Shown here piece by piece: positions 60,534 to 64,000 of a stretch of DNA of 64,000 nt (position 1 is its first letter; each line of letters starts with the position of its first letter). The position numbers and the translations under genes were made by a program. The DNA lies in contig CM067528.1 of NCBI GenBank assembly GCA_034509925.1, forward strand, positions 4,581,001 to 4,645,000, in the 5' to 3' direction. The notes beneath the pieces are model-generated. The model saw only the letters and a program-made list of their open reading frames with translations. It was not told where the DNA came from and ran no database searches. The DNA is from Hirudinaria manillensis (lineage: Eukaryota > Annelida > Clitellata > Hirudinida > Hirudinidae).

Positions 60534-63500
60534 TCATCTAAAGAGTTGGATTTTCAACGGAGCCAAGCCGACAGAAAAATAGTCATATAATACTTTCCAT
60601 CTGGAAATGTTTAGGTAAATTATTTTCCAGTTGCAAAATTTTAAGATTTAGAAACAAACTTCAATCCTTATGGCCACTGTCTTGTACTCTTTACTCTTGA
60701 AAATCTCATTATTTGATGGGTATTGTGAGAAAAGTGAAGATATTTTCTAAAGAAAAACAATTTATATTCTTAAATAATAAAGTTGGCAATATAGTTGAAT
60801 AAACACAACAAACGTTCCACATGGCAGTCAAGGTCTGGAGTTGAAATGAGGACAGTCGAATGTCTGCCCTTTCTGAAAGCCAATCATTGAGTTTTTTAAC
60901 TTGCATACAGAGGAATGCCTGAAATAAATAATTATAAATTCACGAATCTTCATTAATTTTCCCAAAGCATCTCACGCGCAAGAGAACAATCCCCATGTCT
61001 TACTTCCAGGATTTTGTGCAGAAGTGCCTCACCAAAGACATTCCTCTCTATCTGCAGAAGACCAAACTGAATGAATTCTGTATATGACTTGGCCAGCTGT
61101 TCAGGTTTCTTGTAACGAATTTGAAAACCAAATTTAATTAATATACCATTTTAAGAATATCAACGTGGCAGTCAAAATAAACATGAATTTATGGAGTCAA
61201 AAAAATCTTTAAAAAATGTTAAATGAGCAGAGTCTCACTTTAAATGAAAAGACCGCAGGAAAAAATTTATTCACGTCGTGCTTGCTGAGTTCTGAGAGCA
61301 CGTAGTCCAACTCCACCATAAGCTGATTCAAAATGGAGGATTCGTCACAAGCAGACATTTAATTTAAATGCTATTTGTACTATTATTCATCGTTATATCA
61401 CATACCATATTTAATTTCTAATTAATTCTTATTTCCTATAGCTTGTTTTTTGTCTGATGAATTCAAATTTGTGTCATTTGTATCGGATTTGCGCCATTTG
61501 CAAATGAAAACAAACTTAAAATAACGAAACCTTTTCAGTGAAGTGGGAAATTGTTCTTTCAAAAATTTCAATCAAGTGCTTCTCAACTGCTGAATCGGGC
61601 GGAAACTGCACGATGTTAGTGATGATGATAAAAATATTAATAATAATAATAAAAATCATAATGCTTCGAAAAGCAATAAGGCGTGGTCTTAAACAAACAA
61701 AAAATTTCATGGACCAACATTAGTTTCACACTATTAATTGAATAAGTAACGGATCTTCTATATAGAATATCGGACCATAGAATACGTACTGAGTCTATCA
61801 TCTTTGCTAAAGAGTTGAAGGATGCAAAAAGTTCCTCTGACAAGTAGCAATCTCCAGCTTTCTTGCAATTCTTTAGCAACTGTTCAAAATTCTCAACTAT
61901 TCTGTGGATTAGACATGATTCATAATAAAGTTTAATGTTAAATGTCATAATACAGTCATGACGGTGCAATATGCAATAGTTTCAAATAAATATATTCTAA
62001 TGTTTATAAAAGATGTAAATTACTGCTGGAGTGCATTGAAATCATACATCGAAGTGAGGATGGAGACAGTGCGACAATTTATTGAAGAGAGAATGTTCTT
62101 CAGATGCTCTAAGAAGATCTCATCAGGCCAATTCAAATCTTGCACAAAGTTTCCAAGGCATTCCAATTTCCAACACAAATCTTTCACGACAGGGCAGCAG
62201 GCTTTACTAGATTTAATAAATTATTGGGTATATTACAAACTTCAAAGTAATGAATTTAAATGAGCAGTAGCGCATCCAAGGGTGGGAGATTTTGGGGATA
62301 AACGGTGACCTGGTACTATCTCTCGAAGTGCGTTTTCGACCAACGAATACGCCTCTCACTTAGAGAATCTTCCTCCCGTCTAAAGCGAGGAGTTGACGTA
62401 GTAGAAATAAGACGCACGTTCTACTTTTAAATTGTGGCTTATATCTACTTGCACAGATAATAAGTTTACCTATTCTTATGTCAAAAGTGTATCTGATTCA
62501 TTTATTAATGTAATAAAATATGTTTGAATTAAAGAAATCGGGACAATATGTGCACTCGAAAGTAACAACTGACAACTACTACTAATTCTTTTTAAACCTT
62601 GCCCTCGGACACCAATCATACAAAATTTGGCCCTTCATAAAATGCAGATCGGATACCCCTGCCGTAGTCCTCCCAATTAGGATACACACGGGAGCTAAAT
62701 GGCTGAATGTGAAACACTAAAGCGAATTAACTTACTCCGATGTCTTCCAAATATAATTTTTGAAGAACGAGCGGAGAGATTGTTCAATAGAAAGCTCCAT
62801 GTTTTCCAGATAATGAAGAACAATTGGCGCGAACAAAGCACATATATCCTTATGGAATTTTCCATTGTTCATGGCTTCTGGTTAAAATTAATGGATTAAA
62901 AAAAGAGGCATGAAAATTATGCAAACCTTCGTAACTAACCATCAGACAAGCAATATTCATTTATTAACTGGAATAAACAAAAGAAATTCCATAGAAGTGA
63001 ACTGAGCGGTTGTTGACACAAGAATTCTCGCAGATCCATGAGAAACATGTTCCACAACAATGCAACGCTTTCCTTAATGAGATTGTTGTAACTGCAGAAA
63101 GCCTACAAGCATTTACGTTTTACTTACGTGGTCAAATGTAATTTTTAAAGAAAATTTAATTCTAACATCCGCATGGCATTCAATGATTTGATGTACGTTC
63201 TGGATGCAACTTGCGGCAATCGACAAGAATGCTTCTTTTACTTTGTCAGTGTCACCATCATTTAAGGATCCTGAAGTGAAAGGGAAAAACTGCTACCCAT
63301 ATTATCTCACAAAATATTAATTTCATTAGTATTATTATTATAACTGTATCTAGTATTATTGTTATTATTAACAGTGTAATTGCGTAAGTTTAACAAGAAC
63401 AGAATTAAACCCAACCACATTTCTGAGAATCTAAGACAATTCACCTTCCAAATTACAATTTCTGGTTATGTGATCATAAGCTGCATACGTGGACCTTTCC

Positions 63501-64000
63501 AAACATTTTTTGACAACAGTATGCATTTGAGACTCAGGTATTGGTTCGATGATTTCTTTGGCCTAAAGATAAACATCGTTTTCTTTGTTTATCCTCGCTA
63601 CCCAATCATGAGATCAAACTTTCAAATTTAGAAATTATACAAGTACGTTACAAAATATCAAAATGAAGCAGATAAGATTCTACAAACGAAATAATCTCCA
63701 TCACTGAAGTTTCGCTTGTTCTCAAAATAGTTGATTTCTCTCAATACCTAGAATTAGAACGTTAACGAATTAGCTAATATATGATAGGTAACATTAAAAA
63801 AAGTAAAGATTTAACCCGTTCTAATAAAGACAAGCAAATCTTTAATCCATTTTCAGGTCTTCCAAATGGAAACGATAATCTGCATAAATAACCAAATTTG
63901 AGTTAATTTGCAATATCCAATTCACTACGAAACCATACCTGAAATTTGTTATGATATGCTCCAAGTACTTGAAAAGCTTGTAAGCTACCTCCATGAACCT
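60534..64000 (-). CDS. UNC13/BAIAP3-like MUN-domain protein (C-terminal part, continues beyond the window)
   Basis: Fourteen exons read inward from the right edge: 64000-63939, 63879-63816, 63747-63688, 63562-63445, 63270-63167, 63102-62940, 62877-62736, 62206-62048, 61901-61790, 61605-61531, 61322-61239, 61096-61004, 60918-60821 and 60600-60534, all with matching phases; about 460 residues. The helical sequence follows the MUN domain of Munc13/BAIAP3, which templates SNARE assembly in regulated exocytosis: V-V-K-K-C-L-E-R-S-T-Y-A-A-Y-D-H, L-F-A-P-I-V-L-H-Y-L-E-N-M-E, C-P-V-V-K-D-L-C-W-K-L, V-E-N-F-E-Q-L-L and L-S-S-F-Q-L-Q-T-L. The frame stops soon after the last MUN segment (…V-L-Y-D-Y-F-S-V-G...), so no C-terminal C2 domain is visible, unless the last exon model is wrong. 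Family is inferred from pattern; similarity is distant. Confidence 0.65.

Overview
This window is nuclear DNA of an invertebrate animal. The genes are split into many short exons by AT-rich introns, mostly 50-700 bp, with GT-AG boundaries and several probable GC-AG ones. The gene set is metazoan: a neuroglian/L1CAM-type adhesion molecule, an UNC13-type MUN protein, CLIP4, PLEKHA5/7, CNOT10 and a sialin-type SLC17. The neuroglian most resembles the protostome type. A 40-bp run of CCCTAA units at 26.61 kb fits a TTAGGG telomere rather than the TTAGG common in arthropods, but this is weak evidence and I do not name a species. I see no prokaryotic operons, CRISPR arrays, rRNA genes or convincing tRNA genes.

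Layout. 0.0-2 kb: the probable end of an unidentified + gene, then sequence without a clear gene. 2.05-4.45 kb (+): SNM1B/Apollo (DCLRE1B) homologue in two exons that has lost most metal-binding residues. 5.35-8.19 kb (-): DDX23/PRP28 spliceosomal helicase, with an 86-bp tandem duplication carrying its poly(A) signal. 8.4-10.65 kb: a 5'-truncated non-LTR retrotransposon inside a 17-bp inverted-repeat pair. 12.35-21.48 kb (+): neuroglian with 24 constitutive-model exons plus one alternative exon (6 Ig, about 5 FN3, one membrane segment), including two alternative versions of the exon for the first half of Ig1. 23.96-26.67 kb (+): SUEL-lectin plus CUB-like membrane protein, perhaps ending in an interstitial telomeric repeat. 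28.9-29.96 kb: an unidentified minus-strand coding signal. 30.95-36.22 kb (+): PLEKHA5/7-like WW-WW-PH protein. 36.51-38.58 kb (-): METTL25. 39.03-41.85 kb (+): TRMT11. 42.14-45.24 kb (-): divergent PKN-like AGC kinase with a Cys-rich N-terminus. 45.98-47.15 kb (+): intronless gene with a PTB-like region. 47.84-51.45 kb (+): SLC17 transporter. 51.81-55.56 kb (-): CNOT10. 56.37-59.70 kb (+): CLIP4. 60.53-64.0 kb (-): C-terminal part of an UNC13/BAIAP3-like MUN protein that continues past the right edge.

The genes are unrelated housekeeping, signalling and neuronal/secretory functions, not a pathway cluster. Orientation alternates: convergent pairs are DCLRE1B/DDX23, PLEKHA/METTL25, TRMT11/kinase, SLC17/CNOT10 and CLIP4/UNC13-like; divergent pairs with short shared promoter regions are METTL25/TRMT11 (442 bp), kinase/PTB gene (732 bp) and CNOT10/CLIP4 (812 bp). 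Exon models were built by reading translations and splice phases by eye, so individual boundaries may be off by one or a few bases. The most interesting observations are the mutually exclusive Ig1 exons of neuroglian, the apparently dead Apollo nuclease, the neuroglian tail lacking its ankyrin-binding motif, and the cluster of probable GC-AG introns.
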